NCBI GenBank assembly: GCA_030624785.1
Contig: JAUXJK010000005.1
Coordinates: 1 to 22,055 of the forward strand
From: Actinomycetes bacterium
GTDB lineage: Bacteria; Actinomycetota; Thermoleophilia; Gaiellales; Gaiellaceae
Direction: 5' to 3'
DNA length: 22,055 nucleotides
Within the stretch, counting starts at the first letter, position 1, and every line of letters begins with the position of its first letter. Below are positions 7,227 through 15,153 of the stretch, piece by piece. Under the pieces are notes generated by a model. The model was given only the letters and a program-made list of their open reading frames with translations. It ran no database searches and was not told where the DNA came from. The position numbers and the translations under genes were made by a program.

Positions 7227-8445
7227 TCGCCCGCTGCACTTCGGCTGTTCCCGCCGGGATCTTCAGGTTACGCGCCACCCGGAAGATCTTCTCGAGCCCT
7301 GTCGTCGTGAGCACGCCTCGCCCGCCGTGCACCTGAATTGCGCGATCAGCGATGCGATAGAGCGCGTCGTCGCAGTAGCTCTTGAGGATCGAGATGTCCC
7401 GACGATCCGCAGCAGAGACAGCGGCGCTCAGAGCCGTGCCGCGTGCGTCCAGACGCCCCAGAAGCTCGAGTGACAGCGCTCGCAGGGCCTCCAGGTCGAT
7501 GACCATGTCCGCTAGCAGCGCGCTGACCGCCCCGAGCTCAACAATTGGTCGGCCGTAGGCCTCTCGATCGTGCGCGTAGTCGACGGTCGCGTCGACACAG
7601 TGGCGCCCCAACCCGGCGGCCATCCCGCCACGTCGCGTGCGTGCCCAGTTGATCCACTCGAAGGCAAGCGACTGGGCTTCGCCCTTTCGCCCGATCAGCG
7701 AGCCCTTGTCGACGTATGCATCGTGGAGGGAGAAGCCGCTCGTTTGCCCGTCGGCCATGATCGTCTGCTGCACCGGGCCGCGTTCGACCCCGGCGGCATC
7801 GAGCGGCACGAGGAAGCAGGTCAACTCGCTACGGGCGGCGCCTTCGATGCGCGCGAAGACCTGGGCGAAACCTGCCTGAGGCGCGCCGGTGATCAGATGT
7901 TTTTCGCCGCTCAACCGCCAACCCGATCCGTCGGCACGAGCGGTTGTCTGGAGTGCCGGAAAATCGGAGCCGACATCCGGTTCGGTGAGGGCGAAACACA
8001 CGGCTTCGCGACCGCCGAGAAAGTCGGAAAGCACGCGCTCCCGTGCATCGGGACTCCAGTGGCGTACGAGCGGGCTTGGTCCTTCAGTCCACGCTAGCGC
8101 CCATTGCTGGCCGCGTAGCCCGTGTCGAAACACCTCCTCGTGAAGGTGCATGCAGTCGATGAAGCCGAGCCCGAGCCCGTCTGGAGCTGGCAGGTGCGGG
8201 CAGTAGAGGCCCGCATTGGCCGACAGCTGTTGCATTTCGAGCTTGAGGGCATAGACGGGCTCTGCGAGTCGCCCGTCTGGTTCGAGTGCGAATGCCGAGT
8301 CGGGATGCTCCTGCTCGAATGCGGCAGCTCGCGGAAGCGCCACATCGGACATGAACGCCCGCATGCGCTCGAGCGTTTCTGCGCCGGCGCTCGACACGCG
8401 TGGGTCGTTGGGCCGGAGTGCATCTTCCGTTGGCTCGCCGCTCAT
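7183..8445 (-). CDS. Acyl-CoA dehydrogenase-family flavoprotein, atypical active site
   Basis: ATG at 8445 gives 420 aa with the family layout: a helical N-terminal domain, the flavin-contacting strand FALTEPDVGSD (151-161), a beta domain with LSGEKHLITGA, and a C-terminal helical domain ending in QVHGGRGV and a GTAEVQRAIIAR helix. The catalytic Glu of most family members (in IYEGT) is replaced, since the motif reads IPAGT with Ala398. The alternative Glu used by isovaleryl-CoA dehydrogenase is also absent, as the helix reads NWARTRR with Ala269. The protein may therefore not do ordinary alpha,beta-dehydrogenation. Relatives of this fold include flavin monooxygenase-like and nitroalkane oxidase-like enzymes. 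It starts 20 bp after the urease-like alpha gene and is probably the last gene of that operon. Confidence 0.9.
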   Translation of the reverse strand: MSGEPTEDALRPNDPRVSSAGAETLERMRAFMSDVALPRAAAFEQEHPDSAFALEPDGRLAEPVYALKLEMQQLSANAGLYCPHLPAPDGLGLGFIDCMHLHEEVFRHGLRGQQWALAWTEGPSPLVRHWSPDARERVLSDFLGGREAVCFALTEPDVGSDFPALQTTARADGSGWRLSGEKHLITGAPQAGFAQVFARIEGAARSELTCFLVPLDAAGVERGPVQQTIMADGQTSGFSLHDAYVDKGSLIGRKGEAQSLAFEWINWARTRRGGMAAGLGRHCVDATVDYAHDREAYGRPIVELGAVSALLADMVIDLEALRALSLELLGRLDARGTALSAAVSAADRRDISILKSYCDDALYRIADRAIQVHGGRGVLTTTGLEKIFRVARNLKIPAGTAEVQRAIIARSLESTRSDRL

Positions 8446-8465
8446 GGTCGAGATCCTACGGCGAT

Positions 8466-10142
8466 CTAGGAGAGGAGGTATGCGCGGTTGAGCGGGACCT
8501 CGGCCACAGGGTCGAGCTCAACCGCGGCACCGTCAACGCGAACCTGGCACTTCTCGGCGTCGACTTCGACGCTGGGGGTTGCCCCATTTCGGAGCATGTC
8601 CTGCTTGGTGAGACTGCGGCATCCCCGAACGCAGCCGACCGAACCGGGCCAGATCTCGCAGAGGGCCGCCTGACCGGCCTTGCTGGCAAAGATCGTCGCC
8701 AACTTCGCCGGGGCCGAGCCGTGAGCGCCCCAGAAGCCCCCGTGTACCACCGGCTCGCCACTGCGGGTTGACGCGCTTCCCGAGCCGAGCGGGCCCCACG
8801 CGGCGAAGCCGGCCTTGAGCACGAGTTGCGGCTTGACGCCAAAGAAGCCGGGGCGCCACAGCACGATGTCGGCGAGCTTTCCCGGCTCGATGCTGCCCAC
8901 CTGGTCGCCGATTCCGTGCGTCACGGCTGGATTGATGGTGAGCTTGGCCAGGTATCGGAGGATGCGCTCGTTGTCGTTGGCTATCTCGGTCGCGGCCGGG
9001 TTCTGCCCGCTCTGTTTCATCACATGAGCGAGTTGCCACGTCCGCCGCGTCGTCTCGCCGATTCGACCCATGCCCATCGAATCGGAGCTCGTCATGCTGA
9101 TCGCGCCAAGGTCATGGAGAACACTCTCGGCCGCCATCGTCCATGGGCGGATCCGTCCGGTGGCGGCGAGTCGGTCGTTGTCGAAGGCAGGATGCAGGCG
9201 ATGCACGGTTTCGATCATCACCTGATGCTCCGCGGCGGCACCGACGCCGAATGGAATCGTCGGGTTGGTCGAAGATGGAAGCACGTTGTCGTGCGAGATG
9301 GCTTCGAGGAGATTGACCGGGCCGCCGCCGCAGCCTTCGATATGGAAGAGGTGAACGCTGCGGCCGTCGACGGTGGCGAGCGTCTCCTCGAGCGTTGCCG
9401 ATTCCCCGATTCCGTCGAGGTGCATCGCCACCTGGACGTCGCCCGCATCGGCCGCGCGTAGTGCTGCATCGACGATCGCGGGCTCTGCGCCTACATCCTC
9501 GTGGACCTTGAAGCCGCCCGCGCCCCACGCAAGCGCAGCTTCAAGTTGACCGACATCGCTCGTGCTGGCGCGTGCGAGTGGAAGCAGATTGAGTGGGACG
9601 TTCTCCCACGCCGCCAGGAGGCGCTTGAAGTTAGTCCTGGGTCCGATGCCGAGGTCGAAAGCGCCTCCGTAGCCCATGGCGACGACCGTTGTGACTCCGC
9701 TCGCGAGCGCTGCCGGAACGATCTGAGGGCCAAGTAGGTGAACGTGAGCATCGATCGCCCCTGGCGTGGCAATGAGACCCTCTCCCGGGACGACACCCGT
9801 CCAGGGCGAGATCGGGACGGCGACATCCGGGACACGCTCGGGGTCACCGGCGCGTCCGACGGCGACCACGCGACCGTCGCGGATGCCGATCGAGGTCTTC
9901 CGAATGCCGAGAACTGGGTCGGCGAGCACGACGTTGGTGATCACAATGTCGAGAGCGGCGTCCGGGCCGATGTCCCTACTCATCAACTGGCCGGGACGAA
10001 CCGTCTTCGCGAAGCCGATCAGCGGCTCCCATCCTGGCGCCGTATCGTCAGCTTCGACTTCGAGCCATAGATCCGTGTCGCCAAGCCGCAAGCGATCGCC
10101 TGTTGTCGGTCCATAGAGCGACGCGTATGTCTCTCTATCCAC
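8466..10142 (-). CDS. ureC: Urease-like alpha (catalytic) subunit, amidohydrolase superfamily
   Basis: A GTG start at 10142 gives 558 aa, collinear with urease alpha subunits (about 567). Compared from memory with the Klebsiella enzyme, every metal-site residue is kept: His133 and His135 (DAHVHLLGP), the carbamylated Lys212 and His214 (GGFKVHEDVG), His241, His267 (LFHIEGCGGG), and Asp354 (TSSDSMGMGRIGE). Active-site His314 and Arg330 are also kept. The flap cysteine is Val313, and the loop around 155-171 that borders the urea pocket is rewritten. No maturation genes (ureD, E, F, G) lie in the window. It is either a divergent urease matured by genes elsewhere or a urease-derived hydrolase for a related ureido compound. 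The neighbouring allantoinase-like gene fits both. Confidence 0.9.
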   Translation of the reverse strand: MDRETYASLYGPTTGDRLRLGDTDLWLEVEADDTAPGWEPLIGFAKTVRPGQLMSRDIGPDAALDIVITNVVLADPVLGIRKTSIGIRDGRVVAVGRAGDPERVPDVAVPISPWTGVVPGEGLIATPGAIDAHVHLLGPQIVPAALASGVTTVVAMGYGGAFDLGIGPRTNFKRLLAAWENVPLNLLPLARASTSDVGQLEAALAWGAGGFKVHEDVGAEPAIVDAALRAADAGDVQVAMHLDGIGESATLEETLATVDGRSVHLFHIEGCGGGPVNLLEAISHDNVLPSSTNPTIPFGVGAAAEHQVMIETVHRLHPAFDNDRLAATGRIRPWTMAAESVLHDLGAISMTSSDSMGMGRIGETTRRTWQLAHVMKQSGQNPAATEIANDNERILRYLAKLTINPAVTHGIGDQVGSIEPGKLADIVLWRPGFFGVKPQLVLKAGFAAWGPLGSGSASTRSGEPVVHGGFWGAHGSAPAKLATIFASKAGQAALCEIWPGSVGCVRGCRSLTKQDMLRNGATPSVEVDAEKCQVRVDGAAVELDPVAEVPLNRAYLLS

Positions 10143-10146
10143 CGGC

Positions 10147-10401
10147 TCAGTCCCAGATCAGGTCGAGCTCGATCGTTTCTCCTGCGGCGATGCGAATGGT
10201 TGCGCCGGACGGTTGGTCGATGCGCGCTCCCATTGCCGCTCGGCGGTCGAACTCGAGTGCTGCGCTCGCGCGCGAGAGGTCGAAGTGAGAGCCGAGGTAG
10301 GCCACGAAACGTCCGTTGTTGCGAACCGGCAGTCGCTCTCGCCGTGAAGGTGACGCCGCCGGTACGGGGCCAGAGCCGGCAACGAGCTCTCCGGGTCTCA
10401 A
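10147..10401 (-). CDS. ureB: Urease-like beta subunit, short C-terminus
   Basis: A TTG start at 10401 overlaps the stop of the gamma-subunit gene, and the 84-aa product ends four bases before the alpha start. It begins MRPGEL like other beta subunits (usually IPGE). It keeps the core GSHFDL, AALEFDRRAAMGARIDQPSG and ATIRIAAGETIELDLI. In ureases the GSH-H-F segment packs against the active-site flap. Here the second histidine of that segment is Asp (SHFD rather than SHYH or SHFH). The protein stops at LIWD, lacking roughly the last 17 residues of a typical 100-residue beta chain. The GAGEL-like middle (about 8-24) is also poorly conserved. This fits the divergence seen in the catalytic subunit. 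Confidence 0.87.
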   Translation of the reverse strand: MRPGELVAGSGPVPAASPSRRERLPVRNNGRFVAYLGSHFDLSRASAALEFDRRAAMGARIDQPSGATIRIAAGETIELDLIWD

Positions 10402-10706
10402 GGGCTCACGAGGTTCTCGAGCGGCACGAGTCTCGAGCCGTCGCCGAAGAGCGCCTCGACCTGATGCGGTGCTTCGAGTAGCGCCGGCACGGCCTCCAGG
10501 AGTTGTCCCGGGGCGAACATCCCATGTACCGACTGGCGGGCCGTCTCGAAGTCAGCGCCTCTGCGCGCCGCCTCCATGACCTCGTCGCTCGCCAACGCCA
10601 CGGCTTCCGGGTGCGAGAGTGCAACGCCGTCTCGCAGACGTCGACGTGCCAGCTCGGCGGCGGTGAAGATATGCAATCGCTCGATCTCCCGCGGCGTCAA
10701 CTGCAC
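10398..10706 (-). CDS. ureA: Urease-like gamma subunit
   Basis: GTG at 10706-10704 begins VQLTPREIERLHIFTAAELARRR, which matches the usual gamma-subunit N-terminus (MxLTPREK-KL-LFTA). The 102-aa length is also normal. Later conserved parts are ALSHPEAVALASDEVMEAARRG, a GMFAPGQLLEAVPALL segment and HQVEALFGDGSRLVPLENLV. Gamma subunits are structural, holding the trimer together around the alpha subunit. A longer frame extends upstream to 10844 but lies entirely inside the amidohydrolase gene, so I rejected it. The start overlaps the amidohydrolase stop by 10 bp, and the gene's own stop overlaps the beta start, which indicates translational coupling in the fixed order gamma, beta, alpha. Confidence 0.93.
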   Translation of the reverse strand: MQLTPREIERLHIFTAAELARRRLRDGVALSHPEAVALASDEVMEAARRGADFETARQSVHGMFAPGQLLEAVPALLEAPHQVEALFGDGSRLVPLENLVSP

Positions 10707-12061
10707 TGCTCGGCCCGGTTTCCAGGGAGGAACCGGCCGTCGCCTGGCGCGCCCAACACCTCGCCCTCTGCAAAGACCGTCTGTCCTCGCAGCAGCGTGT
10801 ACACGGGCCAAACGTCGACCTTTCGTCCGTCGAATGGAGACCATTTCTCCTGGTCGTGATACTCCAGCTCACGCGCATCGAGTGTCCGACTGGTTTGCGT
10901 GTCGACGATCACGATGTCAGCGTCGGCGCCGGGTGCGAGCGATCCCTTTTGCGGATGCAGGCCGAAGAGTCGTGCCGGAGTGGTTGAGAGCAGCTCGACC
11001 GCGCGTGCAAGGCCGAGACCGCGTCGGAGCGTCTCCGTTGCGATGAGCGGAAGCATCGGTTCGAGGCCATTGCCGGCGCCTGGAAGCTGTGACCAGATGT
11101 CAGCACCGGGATCCTTCGGAAGAGGTGCGTGATCAGACCCAACCGTGTGCACTTCGCGTTGTGCAACCTGTTGCCACAGTCGCTCGACCGACGCTCGATC
11201 CCTGCTCGGCGGGTTCCACTTCATGCGACCGTCACCGGCCATGTCCTCGGTGGTCAGGCACAGGTAGTGGGGACAGGTTTCGACCCAGACGTCTGCCCCA
11301 CGTGCTCGAGCTGCCGTCACGGCATCCACCGACTGATGCGATGAGACGTGAGCGATCACCGTGCGAGCGCCAGTCACTTCGCTCAGCATGGCGACGCGCA
11401 CGACGGCTTCAACCTCGCTATACCAGGGTCGCGCTTCGTCCCAGGCCGCGACGTCGTTACGACCGGCTGCCTGGAGGCGGGCGGTCTCGACATCAACGAT
11501 CTCGGCGTTCTCGCAGTGTGCGACGGCGACGAGGCCCAGATCGCCGCAGCGGCGAAACAGCTGCAGCATGCCTCCCGTGTCGGCCCCGGGATACATCCCC
11601 GGCGGCGCGACGCCTCCGGTGAACACCTTCAGCGCGCTGGCTCCGACATCTGCCATCGCGTCGAGTTCGTCGATCGCCGCATCGGGGTCGCCGGCGAACA
11701 GGGCGTAGTCGACGTGGCAGGAATGCTCGATCGCCGCGAGCTTCTCGCGCAAGGCAGACGCGGTCAAGACCGGTGGGTTGTCGAGGGGCATGTCGACCAC
11801 CGTCGTGATGCCGCCCTTTGCCGCGGCGCGCGTCGCGCCCTCGTACGTCTCCCAGCCGTAGTTGCGGAATACATGGAAGTGCTCGTCGACGAGTCCTGGA
11901 AGCACCGTCAGACCCGCGACGTCGATGGTCTCTTTGCCCACGATCTCGTCTGTCGAGATGCTTGCGATGCGGCCTTCCGAGATGCCGACGTTCGCGACCG
12001 TAAGCTGCCCATCGCTCAGAAGCACCTCGCCACCCTTGACTACGAGGTCAATCTCAGACAT
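10697..12061 (-). CDS. Allantoinase/dihydropyrimidinase-like cyclic amidohydrolase
   Basis: The 454-aa protein is a binuclear-zinc amidohydrolase. Its metal ligands are His61 and His63 (GLVDEHFHVF), Lys145 (ALKVFTGG, the carboxylated lysine), His182 (VAHCENAE), His238 (IAHVSSHQS) and Asp310 (VGSDHAPLPK). The DMPLDNPP segment at 90-97 resembles the DMPLN signature of allantoinases more than dihydropyrimidinases, and KWNPPSRDRASVERLW is also allantoinase-like. Such enzymes open five- or six-membered cyclic ureides by hydrolysis without ATP. The ATG overlaps the stop of the upstream dehydrogenase by 8 bp. In front of urease-like genes, an allantoinase-type activity is a natural guess, but I see no allantoate amidohydrolase or uricase in the window. 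Hydantoin or an imide are alternatives. Confidence 0.9.
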   Translation of the reverse strand: MSEIDLVVKGGEVLLSDGQLTVANVGISEGRIASISTDEIVGKETIDVAGLTVLPGLVDEHFHVFRNYGWETYEGATRAAAKGGITTVVDMPLDNPPVLTASALREKLAAIEHSCHVDYALFAGDPDAAIDELDAMADVGASALKVFTGGVAPPGMYPGADTGGMLQLFRRCGDLGLVAVAHCENAEIVDVETARLQAAGRNDVAAWDEARPWYSEVEAVVRVAMLSEVTGARTVIAHVSSHQSVDAVTAARARGADVWVETCPHYLCLTTEDMAGDGRMKWNPPSRDRASVERLWQQVAQREVHTVGSDHAPLPKDPGADIWSQLPGAGNGLEPMLPLIATETLRRGLGLARAVELLSTTPARLFGLHPQKGSLAPGADADIVIVDTQTSRTLDARELEYHDQEKWSPFDGRKVDVWPVYTLLRGQTVFAEGEVLGAPGDGRFLPGNRAEQCS

Positions 12062-13016
12062 CGGCGGGAGTGACGGGGGGCAACGGGATCAGGTTTCGTT
12101 CCTCTCCTCGCAGAAAAGCGAGGACATTCTGCGTAGTCTCATCGAATTGACGCCTCAACGCGGCCTCAGTGTGCCAGGCGATGTGTGGCGTGACAAGAAG
12201 ATTCGGGACGTCTTTCAGCTCGGCCAGGCGCTCAGCAGAGGGAGGCTCGCCGTCAAGAACATCGAGAATCGCCCCTGCAATTGTCCCGGCTCGAAGTCGT
12301 TGCACGAGCGCATCTTCGTCGACAATGCCGCCGCGAGCGGCGTTCACGAGCCAGGCGCTCGGTTTCATCAATGCGAGCTCGCGCCGACCCAGTAGCCCGC
12401 GAGTCTCGTCGTTGAGCGCCACGCTCAGAGATACGACATCTGCTTGCCGCAGGAGAGCATCGAGTTCGACCATATCGACACCGTCGACCTCGCGCGTGCG
12501 CCGCGTCCAGCCAAGAACATGCATCCCCAGTGCGCGTCCGATCCCGGCAACCTGCGTGCCAATTGCTCCGAGCCCGACGACACCAAGGGTCGAGCCGGCG
12601 AGTTCGAACCCCTGATGCGATTGATACGCCCAGCTGCCTGCTCTCGTCGCGTCGCGGGCGGCGAACAGGCCGCGCTGAGCGGCCAGAAACGCTCCGAACA
12701 CATACTCGGCAACCGAGCGGGTCGCCGCAGACGGAACGACCGCGACCCGCACCCCGAGTCGAGCCGCGCATTCGACGTCGATATGGCTGAATCCTGCCGT
12801 GCGTGTCGCAACAAGTTTCACCCTCGGCAAGCGCTCGAGGACAGCGGCGCCGATCTGCGTATAGGTGTAGAGCGTGACGAGTACATCGGCGCCGTCGGCG
12901 CGACGAACGAGCTCGTCCACGTCCGTGGGAGATCCGCGGAAAACTTGAGTTGGCGTCGCCTCGGATAGCGAGAGCAGACGCCGCTCGTCGTCGTCGCCGC
13001 AGTCGACGACGACCAC
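12054..13016 (-). CDS. D-isomer-specific 2-hydroxyacid dehydrogenase
   Basis: The product is an NAD-dependent 2-hydroxyacid dehydrogenase of about 320 aa. Its nucleotide fold has GVVGLGAIGTQVAGIG, and the catalytic set is Arg (VNAARGGIVDEDAL), Glu (LDVLDGEPP) and His (VTPHIAWHTEAAL). Such enzymes reduce 2-keto acids to D-2-hydroxy acids or the reverse, for example glyoxylate/hydroxypyruvate, phosphoglycerate or D-lactate. I chose GTG at 13016 because the conserved first strand (VVVVDCGDDDERRLL) begins there and GGGGAAG precedes it. A GTG at 13079 would add 21 residues without family resemblance and would intrude on the divergent leuC promoter. It is the first gene of the leftward operon, and its stop overlaps the amidohydrolase start. 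Glyoxylate reduction after ureide breakdown would be a sensible role but is inferred. Confidence 0.88.
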   Translation of the reverse strand: MVVVDCGDDDERRLLSLSEATPTQVFRGSPTDVDELVRRADGADVLVTLYTYTQIGAAVLERLPRVKLVATRTAGFSHIDVECAARLGVRVAVVPSAATRSVAEYVFGAFLAAQRGLFAARDATRAGSWAYQSHQGFELAGSTLGVVGLGAIGTQVAGIGRALGMHVLGWTRRTREVDGVDMVELDALLRQADVVSLSVALNDETRGLLGRRELALMKPSAWLVNAARGGIVDEDALVQRLRAGTIAGAILDVLDGEPPSAERLAELKDVPNLLVTPHIAWHTEAALRRQFDETTQNVLAFLRGEERNLIPLPPVTPADV

Positions 13017-13117
13017 GCTCGTCGCTTCCCCAGGCGGCGAGATTTCGCGTGCGACACTCCCTGTTGATGGGCTAAGCACGCTGGTACAGTGGCCACTCGA
13101 AGAGGAGGAAGATTTCC
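13017..13117. promoter_or_regulatory. Divergent promoter region before leuC and the leftward operon
   Basis: This 101-bp gap lies between the dehydrogenase start and leuC. On the plus strand TTGATG (13064-13069) and TACAGT (13085-13090), separated by 15 bp, could form a promoter. The strong ribosome binding site AGAGGAGGAA (13101-13110) then lies seven bases before the leuC ATG. No leucine leader peptide or T-box structure is apparent. The leftward promoter is not resolved. Confidence 0.4.
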
Positions 13118-14527
13118 ATGGCGCAGACGTTATTCGACCGCGTGTGGGAGCGCCACGTCGTCCGCGAAGAGCCCGGTGAGCCCGCGCTTATCTACATCGA
13201 TCTTCATCTGCTGCACGAGGTGACCTCGCCGCAGGCATACGAGGGCCTACGTCTTGCCGGTCGGAAGCTTCGCCGGCCAGATCGCTCGATCGCAACGATG
13301 GACCACAACGTGCCGACGGATGGTGGGCCCGTCACCGATCCGCTCGCCAAGACACAGCTTGATGCTCTCGCTGCCAACTGCCCGGCGTTTGGCGTTCCGC
13401 TCTATGCGACGGGTTCGGGTCGCGAAGGCATCGTTCATGTGATCGGCCCCGAGCTTGGCCTCACCCGACCTGGAATCACGATCGTGTGTGGTGACAGCCA
13501 CACCTCGACGCACGGCGCATTCGGAGCGCTCGCTTTCGGCATAGGAACGTCCGAGGTCGAGCACGTGATGGCCACACAGTGCCTGCAGCAACGTCGACCC
13601 AAGACGATGCGCATGCACTTTGAGGGCACGCTGCCGCCTGGAATTACCGCAAAGGACTGCATTCTTGGAGCAATCGGTCAGATCGGCGTCGCAGGTGGCG
13701 TCGGCCATGTCATCGAGTACACGGGCGATGCGATCGAGGCGTTCACGATGGAGCAGCGTATGACCGTCTGCAACATGTCGATCGAGGCAGGGGCGCGTGC
13801 CGGCATGATCGCGCCCGATGACACGACGTTCGCGTACCTCGAGAACCGTCCGGCTTCCCCACAGGGAGCCGAATGGGAGGCTGCGCTGGACGAGTGGCGT
13901 CAGCTGCGAACCGACGATGGAGCCGAGTTCGCGACCGAGGTAGTCGTCAACGTCGACGACCTCGTGCCGCAGGTCACCTGGGGAACCAACCCAGGCATGG
14001 TCGCTCCGGTGACGGCGAACGTTCCAGACCCAGCTGACATCACCGATGATGAGGAGCGTCAGAGCCTCGAGCGCGCGCTCGAGTACATGGGCCTCCAGGC
14101 TGGAATGGCCGTTCGGGATATCGAGATCGACCGGGTGTTTATCGGTTCGTGCACCAACTCCCGGATCGAGGATCTTCGGGCCGCGGCTAGTGTCGTGAAG
14201 GGCCACAAGGTGTCGGACGGCGTCCACGCAATGGTCGTTCCCGGGTCGGTTCCCATCAAGCTCCAGGCTGAGTCCGAGGGTCTCGACAAGCTGTTCACCG
14301 AGGCGGGATTCGAGTGGCGTGAGGCGGGTTGCTCGATGTGCCTGGGCATGAATCCGGACATCTTGCAGCCCGGAGAGCGCAGCGCTTCGACCTCGAACCG
14401 CAACTTCGAAGGGCGTCAGGGCCGGGGCGGCAGGACACACCTGGTCAGCCCCGAGATGGCAGCCGCTGCTGCGGTCGCCGGGCACTTCGTGGACGTTCGC
14501 GAGTTGTCCTACGAGCCGGTCGGCTAG
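13118..14527 (+). CDS. leuC: 3-isopropylmalate dehydratase large subunit
   Basis: The 469-aa protein matches bacterial LeuC throughout: TLFDRVWERHVV, the IDLHLLHEVTSPQA segment, TMDHNVPT, VCGDSHTSTHGAFGALAFGIGTSEVEHV, FIGSCTNSRIEDLRAAA, GCSMCLGMNPD and STSNRNFEGRQG. The [4Fe-4S] cluster ligands are Cys345, Cys405 and Cys408. With LeuD it isomerises 2-isopropylmalate to 3-isopropylmalate in leucine biosynthesis. The similarity is to biosynthetic LeuC rather than to homoaconitase or dimethylmaleate hydratase, although this family does include catabolic hydratases. The start is fixed by AGAGGAGGAA seven bases upstream. leuD follows after 8 bp. No other leucine genes are in the window, so leuCD stand alone between catabolic operons. 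Confidence 0.96.
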   Translation: MAQTLFDRVWERHVVREEPGEPALIYIDLHLLHEVTSPQAYEGLRLAGRKLRRPDRSIATMDHNVPTDGGPVTDPLAKTQLDALAANCPAFGVPLYATGSGREGIVHVIGPELGLTRPGITIVCGDSHTSTHGAFGALAFGIGTSEVEHVMATQCLQQRRPKTMRMHFEGTLPPGITAKDCILGAIGQIGVAGGVGHVIEYTGDAIEAFTMEQRMTVCNMSIEAGARAGMIAPDDTTFAYLENRPASPQGAEWEAALDEWRQLRTDDGAEFATEVVVNVDDLVPQVTWGTNPGMVAPVTANVPDPADITDDEERQSLERALEYMGLQAGMAVRDIEIDRVFIGSCTNSRIEDLRAAASVVKGHKVSDGVHAMVVPGSVPIKLQAESEGLDKLFTEAGFEWREAGCSMCLGMNPDILQPGERSASTSNRNFEGRQGRGGRTHLVSPEMAAAAAVAGHFVDVRELSYEPVG

Positions 14528-14535
14528 GGGGAGTG

Positions 14536-15153
14536 ATGGAGGCATTTACTCGTACAACGGGTCGTGTTGCCGTAATCGATCGGCCTGACATCGACACCGA
14601 TCAGGTGATTCCGAAGCAGTTCCTCAAGCGCATTGAGCGCACAGGGTGGGGCGAGTTCCTGTTCTGGGATTGGCGACTTGACCAGGACGGCAATCCAAGA
14701 CCCGACTTCGAGCTGAACAATCCGGCATTCGCCGACGCGAAGATCCTGATGGCTGGCCGCAACTTTGGGTGCGGCTCGTCTCGCGAGCACGCGCCGTGGG
14801 CGATCCAGGGATACGGATTCGACGTGGTGATCGCCCCATCGTTTGCCGACATCTTTCGGTCCAACTGCATGAAGGTCGGACTGGTGCCTGTCGAGCTTCC
14901 AGAGGAGCGTGTCCGAGCGCTAATGGACGCGGTTGATACCGAGAACGGCTCGGAGATGACTGTCGATCTCGAGGCGCTGACGATCACCGGCGCTGATGGT
15001 TCGACCGTCGAGTTCGAGTTCGACGCTTTTCGCAGGAACTGCATTCTCAACGGGCTCGACGACATTGCCCTGACGCTGAAACACGAGGCGGCAATTACCG
15101 AGTACGAGCGTGCGAATCCGAGCCGCATCGACACGCTCGCTCTCGAGCACTAG
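14536..15153 (+). CDS. leuD: 3-isopropylmalate dehydratase small subunit
   Basis: ATG at 14536 gives 205 aa typical of LeuD: MEAFTRTTGRVAVIDRPDIDTDQVIPKQFLK, the swivel-domain motif GRNFGCGSSREHAPWAIQGYGF (split here only by family convention) and VIAPSFADIFRSNCMKVGLVPVELP. LeuD supplies the substrate-recognition loop that closes over the iron-sulfur site of LeuC. A longer reading frame reaches upstream to 14329 but overlaps leuC, so I rejected it. A GGGGGAG ribosome binding site spans 14527-14533 right after the leuC stop, and a GTG at 14533 is a poorer start. Its TAG stop shares the palindrome CTAG with the stop of the convergent membrane-protein gene, so the two genes overlap by four bases. 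Confidence 0.95.
   Translation: MEAFTRTTGRVAVIDRPDIDTDQVIPKQFLKRIERTGWGEFLFWDWRLDQDGNPRPDFELNNPAFADAKILMAGRNFGCGSSREHAPWAIQGYGFDVVIAPSFADIFRSNCMKVGLVPVELPEERVRALMDAVDTENGSEMTVDLEALTITGADGSTVEFEFDAFRRNCILNGLDDIALTLKHEAAITEYERANPSRIDTLALEH

Noticed and set aside
10707..10844. N-terminal extension of the urease-like gamma subunit
   Set aside because: It lies wholly inside the amidohydrolase gene and precedes the conserved VQLTPRE start.
13081..13092. Third GntR operator copy (CTGGTACAGTGG) before leuC
   Set aside because: Only TACAGTG is shared with the other two sites and the inverted repeat is missing. It is better read as a possible -10 box.
14329..14535. N-terminal extension of leuD by 69 codons
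   Set aside because: It overlaps leuC in another frame, is Arg-rich, and does not resemble LeuD, which starts at MEAFTRTTG.
13247..14545. 432-aa open frame on the minus strand
   Set aside because: It lies antisense to leuC, whose motifs are unmistakable. The antisense product has no recognisable domain, and long shadow frames are common in GC-rich genes.
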